A stretch of 64,000 nucleotides of DNA from Arctic95D-9 sp035967665 (GTDB lineage: Bacteria; Verrucomicrobiota; Verrucomicrobiia; Verrucomicrobiales; DEV007). The notes under the pieces were generated by a model that saw only the letters and a list, made by a program, of their open reading frames with translations, was not told the DNA's origin and ran no database searches. Where the stretch lies: positions 15,797 through 79,796 of the forward strand of contig JAYWLB010000086.1 of NCBI GenBank assembly GCA_035967665.1, read 5' to 3'. Made by a program: the position numbers and the translations under genes. Below, one piece after another: positions 34,001 to 41,519 of this stretch; the stretch's first letter is position 1, and each line of letters opens with the position of its first letter.

Positions 34001-34194
34001 CCCGAGAGCTCGAACAACCGTTCGAACGTCTTCGAGGCGTCAGCACTCTGCCCCGACATGTTGAGCTCTACCGCTTTCTGATAGAGAGCTTCAACGGAGA
34101 CATCCTCTTCCTGAGCCGTGACGTTAACCGCACTGAACGCGAGAATACCCGCGACAGGAAGAAGAAGGAGAGATTGTTTCAACCAGTATTTCAT
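31060..34194 (-). CDS. Large exported TPR-repeat protein (1044 aa)
   Basis: 1044 residues from the ATG at 34194; a TTG three codons upstream is less likely. A signal peptide (SLLLLPVAGILAFSAVNVTAQ) is followed by tetratricopeptide-type helical hairpins along nearly the full length (YQKAVELNMSGQSADASKTF, CEAQLGNHEEAIKLYDEYLA, AYMNLAYLHIKNKEWKDALA, GTVFDELGEPAEANQAYLSV). It follows the third exbD by 39 bp. Tol systems contain a smaller periplasmic TPR partner (CpoB/YbgF), and this could be an enlarged equivalent that couples the motor to envelope partners (inference). No enzymatic motif. Confidence 0.78.
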   Translation of the reverse strand: MKYWLKQSLLLLPVAGILAFSAVNVTAQEEDVSVEALYQKAVELNMSGQSADASKTFERLFELSGGYETLFEDFGAQAGGLLFDYGMTLLPQARWEDAKEVFTISVNAAEWAERVESPIKSKNPRESLAKFQLGFCEAQLGNHEEAIKLYDEYLAGKPDPEELGQVRNSFKLRYGGSLMKLGRMDEGIAAIQELFDNREEWEVTPQFLMQGVLELGLVWVERANAAGTDDVEFEKVAERAHEFLDKNGDLVDLAPLDSYRFGFVDRLRKLGFESTKAGLYPLALRYFAYVPTIQDIRDDIDLGLGRLPIGAGIPSQYQHILTQLDEREKAPLHPDAETLRLIATCYERMGSLIGPRAIYWHLAEDYPDVEPALHSEILHEASRLSSMLGDYPAAQYFGEAFMASAAEDSALRNNVSTFMLQSLFTSGQYDQVKSISERVRERYEPGDAERELADSLYPLALYSTTMHEEAAEPFAEYVKHYPDGGNREIVMYHRASNSLVRGKMREAADQYEEFLKEFPESERFLDAGLADLAVARFNLEDYPASIAAVDRIIAEKPDSNQLGRTLNIKGDAYLIQAGKLVKEEKDKEPALKKEALDAYVAAVDAGEAAIARDADRADAYRSSVAEALWKSADLYYQNGEAEKGIAQFDHFFPKYAGANWYWEAQISVFSLEHLEAAERGEEGLLQVEKMILLLGNMPPEQQDITLLRQAIGSYAEASVRVRGLDETLARLDSFPGMDPSNQALLTWLKIQKVIVLQESRSKMKQDSPEYAAVEAQIGEVFEELRLFDKRKLSEFALQQVGLHFAKGDNPFLGVPYFEELLARTNPDADAFKAPAEMALGEIEMRAADPAKVSSARERFKRVIKLGDKALIGPAYMNLAYLHIKNKEWKDALAALDVINKDKNMFKQDKERRAEAGFLMGTVFDELGEPAEANQAYLSVVSTYARYYDYVTQSWEKYIPNSMADFAKMPTATPIDIEAKRKRELALYKLTKKFLFQWQNLTDEDSPSGALRRLRRGITEMKTQLGVTPEEELAVDTELGIAPAE

Positions 34195-34233
34195 TTTTAA
34201 CAAAAGAGAGAAGTGGGGAGTAGATGGGTGGCG

Positions 34234-34704
34234 TTAGTTACCCGTTTTGGAAAAGCCTTCGAGAGAAATCCGATCAATCCCGAGGCCGGAAAGACAATTA
34301 ACAACATCAATAAAGCGCTGCCCGGAAACGCTGTCGTCGACCTTCAGTTGAACAGAGGGGCCCTGCACCGGGTCATAGACCCGATAGGCTTCGAGAAAAG
34401 TAATGAGACGATCTTCCAGCATCGCGAGATGGCTTGAAGACACATCGGTATCGAGCACTTCCTGATCCATAATCACAACCCCGGAAGCATCCACTTCAAT
34501 GTAAGGGGAATCGGGCAGGAAGCGCTCCACAGCCTTTCCCTTCCGCTCATCCGGCATTGTCAGGCCGAGATCAGACTCACGTGGCTCCAGAGTTGAAGTG
34601 ATCAAAAAATAAATAAGAAGAAGAAAACTCACATCAATGAGTGATGAGATATCCAGTCCGCCGAAGTTCTCGTCATTCAAATGTTTACGCTGATTTCCTC
34701 TCAT
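34234..34704 (-). CDS. ExbD/TolR-family biopolymer transport protein (third copy)
   Basis: 156 residues from the ATG at 34704; a GTG three codons earlier is possible. It has the ExbD/TolR plan: a short cytoplasmic N-terminus, one transmembrane helix with the proton-path Asp (ISSLIDVSFLLLIYFLITSTL), then a periplasmic domain ending SGLGIDRISLEGFSKTGN. Family members work with ExbB/TolQ to convert proton flow into force on envelope proteins. It is the third of three tandem exbD genes and differs most from the ExbB-adjacent copy. Confidence 0.88.
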   Translation of the reverse strand: MRGNQRKHLNDENFGGLDISSLIDVSFLLLIYFLITSTLEPRESDLGLTMPDERKGKAVERFLPDSPYIEVDASGVVIMDQEVLDTDVSSSHLAMLEDRLITFLEAYRVYDPVQGPSVQLKVDDSVSGQRFIDVVNCLSGLGIDRISLEGFSKTGN

Positions 34705-34775
34705 AGTCGGCACGCCGGTCTACGGCAACTTATGCCCCCGTCCCCGGGGACCGATCAAGCCACCCCGCCGGAACC

Positions 34776-35231
34776 CTATTCTTCGGTAAATCCAGTGATG
34801 GTGACGTTACTAATTCCGACATCCTTGTCCGCCAATGCGTTCAAAACATCGATAAAGCGCTGCCCCTTGGCGGCATCATCAGCCGCGATGATCACCATAG
34901 GCTTCGAGTCTGTAAGGCGGGCACTCTCTGCATAAGTCCGGAGACGATCCAGAAGCATGGGCACCTCACGTGTCGCGGGGTCCGTATCGAGAACCTCGTC
35001 ATTCAAAACAATATGCCCCGAGCTGTTCACCTCGACCGTCATCTGGTCGATCTCGACCTCTGCCGAGCCGGACGAATTGTTCGTAGGCATCGTCATCCCG
35101 AGATCCGCTTCCTTGGGATCAAGCGTCGACGTCACCAGGAAATAAATAAGAAGAAGGAAACTGACGTCAATCAATGACGACATATCCAACTCGGGATCAG
35201 CTTCTTCAGTAACCTGTCTGCGGCCTGCCAT
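34776..35231 (-). CDS. ExbD/TolR-family biopolymer transport protein (second copy)
   Basis: 151 residues. Transmembrane segment with the functional Asp: MSSLIDVSFLLLIYFLVTST. The periplasmic domain contains VVI-type strands and ends VGISNVTITGFTEE. It is closely similar to the third copy in the helix and in the DPKEADLGMTMP/EPRESDLGLTMP segment just after it, so the second and third copies probably arose by duplication. It lies 35 bp after the first copy and 71 bp before the third. Probable heteromer partner in the Tol/Exb motor. Confidence 0.88.
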   Translation of the reverse strand: MAGRRQVTEEADPELDMSSLIDVSFLLLIYFLVTSTLDPKEADLGMTMPTNNSSGSAEVEIDQMTVEVNSSGHIVLNDEVLDTDPATREVPMLLDRLRTYAESARLTDSKPMVIIAADDAAKGQRFIDVLNALADKDVGISNVTITGFTEE

Positions 35232-35266
35232 AACAATAAATCGTATTTCTTAAATTCGAAAAAACC

Positions 35267-35719
35267 CTATTTCTCCACCACGTAACTTCCGAAAATCACG
35301 TCACTCACGCCTGCCTCACCAGCGGCCTGAACCACCTTCTTGATGACACGCGTATCGACCTCCTCATCCGCACGGAGATTCAGTCGCGTCGGGATCCCGG
35401 CATTCTCGTTTTTGAGCCTGGCCTGATCGACATAGTCGGTAATGGCCTCCACCGTGGGAAGCTCCTCTTTACCCTGCGCCCAGATAGAACCATCGGCGAG
35501 CACGTTCACAACAACCCGTCCGGAAGCATTCTTTGCGACCTGCGCATTGGTTGCAGTCGGAGGATTCACACGCTTGTCGATTTCAACAATAATCAGGTGT
35601 GAACTGACCATGAAGAAAATCAGAAGCAGGAAAACGAGGTCAATCATGGACGACATGTCCATGGCGAGCTCTTCGCCTTCAGCCGCTTTAACTGCCGCCT
35701 GTAATTTTGCTGATGCCAT
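35267..35719 (-). CDS. ExbD/TolR-family biopolymer transport protein (first copy)
   Basis: 150 residues from the ATG at 35719 (MASAKLQAAVKAAEG); the open frame continues 7 codons upstream without support. The helix MSSMIDLVFLLLIFFMVSSHL carries the conserved Asp. The periplasmic part has GRVVVNVLADGSIWAQGKEE and ends GVSDVIFGSYVVEK. Closest to ExbB in the cluster (68 bp), it is the likeliest primary partner of that channel. It differs from the other two copies in the segment after the helix (IVEIDKRVNPPTA), which suggests separate roles. Confidence 0.88.
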   Translation of the reverse strand: MASAKLQAAVKAAEGEELAMDMSSMIDLVFLLLIFFMVSSHLIIVEIDKRVNPPTATNAQVAKNASGRVVVNVLADGSIWAQGKEELPTVEAITDYVDQARLKNENAGIPTRLNLRADEEVDTRVIKKVVQAAGEAGVSDVIFGSYVVEK

Positions 35720-35787
35720 GTGGGGGAGGAGAAATAACAATGAGAGAACAAGCCACAGAACGACCTGTGGCCCTAACTCCGGAAAGA

Positions 35788-36597
35788 TTACCCTTCGGAA
35801 ATACCTTCCGGAACTTTAGCAAGCTGCTGGTCAGCATTCACCGTTCCGATCGCAAGCTCGAGACCTTCGATGGCAGTTTCCTGCGCATTGGCGACGAGCT
35901 GGTTGAATTTGTTCTTAAAAATGTAGAAGCAGAAGATACTCGGGATCGCCACGACAAGACCACCGGCCGTTGTCATCAGTGCGAGTGAAATATCGCCGGC
36001 GAGCTTACTTGGGTCGGATCCACCGGCAAGGCCCATGGTATCGAACGCCATAATCATACCGGCAACTGTTCCGAAAAGTCCGATCATCGGAGCCGCCTGG
36101 GCAATCACCGAAAAGTAACCGATCCAGGACATATAACGTGAATTCTCACGAATTGAGAAATCGGCGATGGCGTCTTCCACTTTAGTCCGTCCCAAATTTT
36201 CGGGATCTGTGGCATCCACAAGCGGATAAGAGGTAGCGGCCATACGACCGAGGTAAGAGGGATCCTGAGCAGCTACGTCAATCGAACTGCGAACGCGAAC
36301 GTCAGCCATATTGGCAAGGATGGCATCGCGAAGGCCCGGTGGAACGAACTTCTTTTTAGAGAGCTGAAGCGCGTTGAAAACCGCGAGAGTAATCATCAGG
36401 ACCGAGAGAATACCGATGGGAGCCATGAAGACTCCGGCATCCATGATCTTGTCCATGAGGGTTTTCTTTTCGCCCTCGCCGGCCGCTGCAGCTGCGTCCT
36501 CTCCGAAAAGATCGGGAGCAATCAAAGTAACGAACAAAACTAGCGCAAGGGTTATGAGATGACGCTTTGATCGGAGGGAGGACAAATTAAATGACAT
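35788..36597 (-). CDS. MotA/TolQ/ExbB-family proton channel protein
   Basis: 269 residues. An N-terminal signal-like helix (LITLALVLFVTLIAPDLFG) is followed by an Ala/Glu/Gly stretch, then the three helices of TolQ/ExbB: IGILSVLMITLAVFNALQL, MSWIGYFSVIAQAAPMIGLFGTVAGMIMAF with the family GLFGTV motif, and LMTTAGGLVVAIPSIFCFYIF. It forms the pentameric channel around ExbD/TolR dimers that uses proton-motive force. First gene of the exbB-exbD-exbD-exbD-TPR-TPR-like run. An 81-bp AT-rich gap separates it from the ABC ATPase gene and may hold its own promoter. Confidence 0.9.
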   Translation of the reverse strand: MSFNLSSLRSKRHLITLALVLFVTLIAPDLFGEDAAAAAGEGEKKTLMDKIMDAGVFMAPIGILSVLMITLAVFNALQLSKKKFVPPGLRDAILANMADVRVRSSIDVAAQDPSYLGRMAATSYPLVDATDPENLGRTKVEDAIADFSIRENSRYMSWIGYFSVIAQAAPMIGLFGTVAGMIMAFDTMGLAGGSDPSKLAGDISLALMTTAGGLVVAIPSIFCFYIFKNKFNQLVANAQETAIEGLELAIGTVNADQQLAKVPEGISEG

Positions 36598-36678
36598 CAG
36601 TAATCTGGTTTTTTTTAGTTAATTGTGAGAGGCATTTCTTGAGGCATTTTGGAAAAAGAGTAAAGCAAAAAACCGCAA

Positions 36679-37431
36679 TTATTTCTGATTCCCTCCTTCA
36701 GAAGCGGAATCTCCTGTAATCTCAAGAAAGAGTGCCTCCAAACTGAGGTCACCAGAACTGTCAAACTGGTTTGCGATCTCATCAACGGTTCCGAGTGCGA
36801 GAAGTTTCCCGTCATTAATAATCCCGACACGATCGGCGAGCTCGTGGGCGACATTCAAGAGATGGGTTGAGAGAAAGATGGTCACTCCGGCCTCGCTTCT
36901 CGCTTTCAGTTCCTCTTTCACGACCCGCGCATTGCGGGGATCGAGCCCGACCATCGGCTCGTCGATAATGATCACTTCCGGCCCGTGCAACAGGGCGGAT
37001 GCAATCGCAAGACGCTGCCGCGTTCCGTGACTCAAATTCTCAATCCGCTGCCGTCCGTATGGTATCAGTGAGAACTGATCCATCAGTTTTGAAGTCCGCT
37101 GTCTTGCCGTTTCATGTTCAACCTCAAAGAGTTCGGCTATAAAAGCCATGAACTCGATCGAAGTGAGCTTGCCATAAAACTCAGCCACGTCGGGAATGTA
37201 GCCGATTCGCTTTTTGGCCTCCATGGGCTCTTTCTGAATATCAAAGCCGCAAATTTTCGCCTCACCTTCCGTCGGAGCCATCAGCCCCGTGAGCAATTTA
37301 ATCGTTGTCGTTTTACCCGCCGCATTCGGCCCGAGAAAAGCGAAAAACTCCCCCTTCGCGATCTCAAGATTGAGATTGTCGAGCGCGAGCAAATCACCGT
37401 AGCGCATGGATAGATTGGAAATTTCGATCAT
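36679..37431 (-). CDS. ABC transporter ATP-binding protein
   Basis: 250 residues, single nucleotide-binding domain. Walker A GPNAAGKTTTIK, signature LSHGTRQRLAIASALL (a variant of LSGGQ), Walker B VIIIDEPMVGLD, and the switch His in FLSTHLLNVAHE. It resembles the ATPase subunit of ABC-2 type exporters. The upstream gene overlaps it by 4 nt (ATGA) and encodes a single-helix protein, not a permease, and no permease gene follows, so the membrane partner must be encoded elsewhere or is non-standard. It may be cotranscribed with the exbB cluster. Confidence 0.85.
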   Translation of the reverse strand: MIEISNLSMRYGDLLALDNLNLEIAKGEFFAFLGPNAAGKTTTIKLLTGLMAPTEGEAKICGFDIQKEPMEAKKRIGYIPDVAEFYGKLTSIEFMAFIAELFEVEHETARQRTSKLMDQFSLIPYGRQRIENLSHGTRQRLAIASALLHGPEVIIIDEPMVGLDPRNARVVKEELKARSEAGVTIFLSTHLLNVAHELADRVGIINDGKLLALGTVDEIANQFDSSGDLSLEALFLEITGDSASEGGNQK

Positions 37432-38228
37432 GATTGAACCGGTTTGGCTTTACGGTAGGCATCGAGGGGCACCAGAATCTCGGAGACTGCCTCAAATCCC
37501 AGTGCTGATTCGATTCGCAGAGGTTCCCCCGCTTCGCTGATATAAATTTTCAGTTCCTGACCCTGCTCCGGCATCCGAATGACAAGCAGGTAGGCACGCA
37601 AATCCCGGCCTCCGAAAGAAAACTTCCCCATCCTCGCCTCCGTCTCCCAGGTCATTTCAGCAGGATTCAACAACTGAGAGAAAGGCCCTGCGCTCATCGC
37701 GAGCAACTGAGCGGGAATCACTGCACTCCCTCCCGCTGCTTCGCTGTCGTAATTGAACACCTGCTGCTTTCCCAGAACAGCCTTCGCTTTGACAGCTTTG
37801 GTAGCTCCATCCAACTCCAGATGTGCCGTCAGCTGCTTTGATGGAATTCGGACGGAAAGTGTCCCCTTCCCCGGCTCCATCGCTTCCGAAAACTCCATCG
37901 TCCCCTTCCAGAACAACTGAAGATTGGGAACCATATCACTGGAAAGACCATTCTCGATCGCCGAAGTAATGGAAATCACATTGGTGAACTCCCCCGACAC
38001 AGGGTCCTCGCCGCTGCCGCCGGAAACCGTGACAATTCCACGGCGCGCACCACTCTCCAGCAGAGTCATGGTCGTGGAGTCATTCCATCCGAAAAAGACA
38101 TCGTAGACCTCGCGGGCATCGACCTGAGCCATCCGCGATTCAGGCGGCGCCCACACCACCATCCCGAGCCAGCAAAGACTGCCGCCCCAGAATAAAGTAA
38201 CGATCACAGCGATGACCCGAAAGCGCAT
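37428..38228 (-). CDS. Membrane-anchored protein translationally coupled to ABC ATPase
   Basis: 266 residues. One N-terminal transmembrane anchor (VIAVIVTLFWGGSLCWLGMVVW) and a beta-rich extracytoplasmic domain (GTLSVRIPSKQLTAHLELDG, FSFGGRDLRAYLLVIRMPEQ). The latter resembles in outline the large lipid-binding beta folds of envelope proteins, but no family can be named. Its stop overlaps the start of the ABC ATPase gene (ATGA), so the two are translationally coupled and probably act together. A weak promoter (TTGAGC at 38258-38263, 18-bp spacer, TAGGCT at 38234-38239) would start transcription almost at the ATG. Confidence 0.68.
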   Translation of the reverse strand: MRFRVIAVIVTLFWGGSLCWLGMVVWAPPESRMAQVDAREVYDVFFGWNDSTTMTLLESGARRGIVTVSGGSGEDPVSGEFTNVISITSAIENGLSSDMVPNLQLFWKGTMEFSEAMEPGKGTLSVRIPSKQLTAHLELDGATKAVKAKAVLGKQQVFNYDSEAAGGSAVIPAQLLAMSAGPFSQLLNPAEMTWETEARMGKFSFGGRDLRAYLLVIRMPEQGQELKIYISEAGEPLRIESALGFEAVSEILVPLDAYRKAKPVQS

Positions 38229-38343
38229 TCACGAGCCTAACATGCCCGCGAAGAAAAGCTCAACCCTCTTTCTCACTCGCGAAGCGAATAAGTGCAGCCC
38301 ACCCCGGCGAAGGAGTGGAGCCGCGAACAGGCGCAGCCCGGGC

Positions 38344-39864
38344 CTACTCCCACTCGATACTCGCCGGTGGCTTCGTGGAAATGTCGTAAAGAACGCGGTT
38401 CACGCCGGGAACTTCGTTGAGAATCCGGTTCGAAATTTCTCCGAGGATTTCGTAAGGCAAATGCACCCACTCAGCTGTCATGGCATCCTCGCTCGTAACC
38501 GCGCGAACGCTAATCGCATCCTCGTAGCTCCGCTCATCGCCTTTGACACCAACCGTTTTCGTCGGAATCAAGGTGACACCGGCCTGCCAGATGCGGTCAT
38601 ACCAACCCCGCTCGCGAAGGATATCGATGTAGATCGCGTCGGCGTTTTGAATGATCTCCACTTTCTCCGCAGTAACCTCGCCGGGACAGCGAACCGCGAG
38701 TCCGGGACCGGGGAAAGGATGACGACCCACGACCCGCTCAGGCAGCCCGAGAACGCGACCGAGTTCACGCACCTCGTCTTTAAAGAGTTCATCGAGAGGC
38801 TCAATAACCCGACCTTCCGCTTTCAACTCCATGATGCGGTCGACCCGGTTATGGTGTGTTTTGATCGTCGAAGCAATCGAACCGCTCGTAGCGCTCTCAA
38901 TCACATCGGGATAAAGCGTTCCCTGAGCCAGCAATTCGACATCATCTCCAACGGCATCAAAGAAAACCTCCACAAAGAGGCGGCCGATAATCTTCCGCTT
39001 CTGTTCGGGATCTGTCTCTCCCGCCAGAGCGGTAAGGAAGCGCTCCGACGCGTCAATCGTTTCGATCTCAATTCCGACCTCGCCGAAAAGTGAAACAACT
39101 TCCTCGCCCTCGCCTTTCCTGAGAAGACCGGTATCGACAAAAATATTCCGTGTATCGACCTTCGCTTCGTGAAGCAATGCCGCGAGAACCGATGAATCCA
39201 CTCCGCCGGAGACACCGCAAACGACTTTTCGCCCGCCCACTTCGGCGCGCACCTTCTCGACCAACTCATCTTTAAACGAGTCGATTTTGAATTTCGGAAG
39301 ATCCTTCGCGAGATGGAGGAAATTTTTCAGAATCTCCGCACCCTCTTCAGTGTGAGAAACCTCGGGGTGAAACTGGATCCCGTAAAACGAGTCATTCCAC
39401 TTCAGAGCAACCGGGATACCGTCGAGATTCCGCCCCGTGACCGAGCATCCCTCCGGCAGTTTACTCACCGTGTCGGAATGGCTCATCCAGATCTGGGAAT
39501 GCCCTTTCAATCCAGAAAAGATACTCTCCACTTCGGGCTCAACCATCAAAGTCGCCGGACCGTATTCCCGGGTGTTACCCGGAGCAACTTCACCACCGAA
39601 CTTCCTGTTGAGAAGCTGCATACCATAACAAACGCCCAAAACAGGAACACCCATTTCCAGGAGGTATTCAAAATCAATATCCGGTGCGCCCTCTTCGAGG
39701 GTCGAGCGCGGACCGCCCGAAAGAATCACGGCAGCAGGACTGCCGGTCTCTCTCAACTCGGACGGTTGATACAATTTTGAAAAATAACCGAGCTCGCGAA
39801 TACGGCGAACGATGAGCTGCGTGTACTGAGAGCCGAAATCAATAACGGCAATGGGATGTTCCAT
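38344..39864 (-). CDS. guaA: GMP synthase (glutamine-hydrolysing)
   Basis: 506 residues, full length. The class I glutamine amidotransferase domain has the nucleophile Cys79 in VLGVCYGMQLL and the His-Glu pair in FHPEVSHTEEG. The ATP-pyrophosphatase domain has the PP-loop GVSGGVDSSVLAALL. The C-terminal dimerisation domain ends with the near-invariant KPPASIEWE. It aminates XMP to GMP using glutamine and ATP. It lies 40 bp downstream of guaB on the same strand, the classic gua pairing. Confidence 0.97.
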   Translation of the reverse strand: MEHPIAVIDFGSQYTQLIVRRIRELGYFSKLYQPSELRETGSPAAVILSGGPRSTLEEGAPDIDFEYLLEMGVPVLGVCYGMQLLNRKFGGEVAPGNTREYGPATLMVEPEVESIFSGLKGHSQIWMSHSDTVSKLPEGCSVTGRNLDGIPVALKWNDSFYGIQFHPEVSHTEEGAEILKNFLHLAKDLPKFKIDSFKDELVEKVRAEVGGRKVVCGVSGGVDSSVLAALLHEAKVDTRNIFVDTGLLRKGEGEEVVSLFGEVGIEIETIDASERFLTALAGETDPEQKRKIIGRLFVEVFFDAVGDDVELLAQGTLYPDVIESATSGSIASTIKTHHNRVDRIMELKAEGRVIEPLDELFKDEVRELGRVLGLPERVVGRHPFPGPGLAVRCPGEVTAEKVEIIQNADAIYIDILRERGWYDRIWQAGVTLIPTKTVGVKGDERSYEDAISVRAVTSEDAMTAEWVHLPYEILGEISNRILNEVPGVNRVLYDISTKPPASIEWE

Positions 39865-39904
39865 AGAAAAAAGAATTTACGTCTCGAAAAATGAGAATAG
39901 CTGC

Positions 39905-41356
39905 CTAGCCGGCCTGATAGTTAACCGGCTCTTCCGTGATCGTGATATCGTGAGCGTGGCTCTCTTTCAGACCACCCGAGGTGATCCGAACGAAAGTAGC
40001 GCGTTCACGAAGCTCCGCAAGATTACCGGCACCAACGTAGCCCATCCCGCTGCGAAGACCGCCCAGCAGCTGAAATACCGTATCGGCAAGGTGGCCGCGG
40101 TAGGGAACGCGCCCTTCAACGCCTTCTGCGACAAGCTTTCCTGAAGAATTCTGCCCGTAGCGGTCACCGGAACCTTTGCGCATTGCCTTGAGCGATCCCA
40201 TGCCGCGATACTCTTTCCAGGTCCGTCCCTGGTAGTTCACCATCTCACCGGGACTCTCGCGACAACCCGCAAGCAACGACCCTAACATCACAATATCTGC
40301 ACCCGCCGCCATCGCCTTGACGACATCACCCGAATAGCGAATTCCGCCGTCAGCAATCACCGGGACGCCGCGTTCGCGACAGACTTTGGCAACATTCTGA
40401 ATCGCACTGAACTGAGGAGATCCCACGCCGGCAATGACACGGGTCGTGCAAATGGATCCGGGCCCGACGCCCACTTTCACCGCAGCAGCCCCCGCTGAGC
40501 AAAGATCAGCTGCACCTTCCTCAGTAACGACGTTTCCGGCCACGACCGGCACACCAAATTCACTCCTCAGCTTTTCGATTACGGAAAGAACCCTCTCGGT
40601 ATGTCCTGTCGCCGCATCGATGAAGACCGCATCAGCCCCGGCTTCGATCATCGCCTGAGCCCGCTCGTAGTAATCTTCACCCACGCCAATCGCAGCACCA
40701 ACGCGGAGCCTGCCCTGCTCGTCTTTGGCTGAATTCAGGAACATGTCTTTCTTCTCGATGTCCTGCGCCGTGATCAGTCCGGACAGTTTCCCTTCGTCAT
40801 CGACGAGAGGAAGCTTTTCAATCCGGTTGTGATGAAGAATCCGGCGGGCTTCATTCAAATCCGTGGAAATTTTGGCTGTAACGAGCCTTTCACGCGGAGT
40901 CATCACCGACGAAACCGGAGCCGACTCATCTTCGATATACCAGATGTCACGACTCGTGACCATACCGATGAGAATCCCGTTCCCGTCAACCACGGGGAAA
41001 CCATTGACTCCCTTTTCCTTCATCACCATCTGAAGCGTCGCGATGGAAATATCAGCCGAAGTCGTGAACGGGTCGGAAATCACTGTGTTCTCGGAACGCT
41101 TTACCTTAGCGACCATGTCGGCCTGCTCATTGATCGGCATATTTCGGTGAATCACGCCAAGGCCACCCTCACGAGCAAGAGCAATCGCCAACTCATCTTC
41201 CGTGACGGTATCCATCGCCGAAGAGATGATAGGAATGTTCAGCGGAATACCCGCAGTAACGCGTGTCGAGACATCGACCTCGGCAGGCAGCACGGCACTG
41301 CGCTGAGGCACCATTAAAACGTCGTCAAAACTAAGACCAAGAGGAAGTTCACCCAT
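39905..41356 (-). CDS. guaB: Inosine-5'-monophosphate dehydrogenase
   Basis: 483 residues. The N-terminal barrel half begins LSFDDVLMVPQRSAVLP. Two CBS domains lie at about residues 90-200 (VMTPRERLVT, KLPLVDDEGKLSGLIT). The catalytic loop GVGPGSICTTRVIAGVG contains the active-site Cys, followed by VIADGGIRYSGD and a flap region with KEYRGMGSLKAM. It oxidises IMP to XMP with NAD+, supplying GuaA encoded 40 bp downstream. It is divergent from the SHD1-like gene, with 163 bp between start codons. Confidence 0.97.
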   Translation of the reverse strand: MGELPLGLSFDDVLMVPQRSAVLPAEVDVSTRVTAGIPLNIPIISSAMDTVTEDELAIALAREGGLGVIHRNMPINEQADMVAKVKRSENTVISDPFTTSADISIATLQMVMKEKGVNGFPVVDGNGILIGMVTSRDIWYIEDESAPVSSVMTPRERLVTAKISTDLNEARRILHHNRIEKLPLVDDEGKLSGLITAQDIEKKDMFLNSAKDEQGRLRVGAAIGVGEDYYERAQAMIEAGADAVFIDAATGHTERVLSVIEKLRSEFGVPVVAGNVVTEEGAADLCSAGAAAVKVGVGPGSICTTRVIAGVGSPQFSAIQNVAKVCRERGVPVIADGGIRYSGDVVKAMAAGADIVMLGSLLAGCRESPGEMVNYQGRTWKEYRGMGSLKAMRKGSGDRYGQNSSGKLVAEGVEGRVPYRGHLADTVFQLLGGLRSGMGYVGAGNLAELRERATFVRITSGGLKESHAHDITITEEPVNYQAG

Positions 41357-41519
41357 AGATAATGTTTAGGAGAGACCTCCCGATGATCAAGTGAAAGTTT
41401 CAGGGAATTCAGGGGGAAAAAGCCCAAAACAGCAACTATCCCGTGTTTACGCCAAACATCCCGAACCACTCACGCCTGAAAAGACTTGCCCACACCCTCC
41501 GTCTTCGAGATAAACGGCT

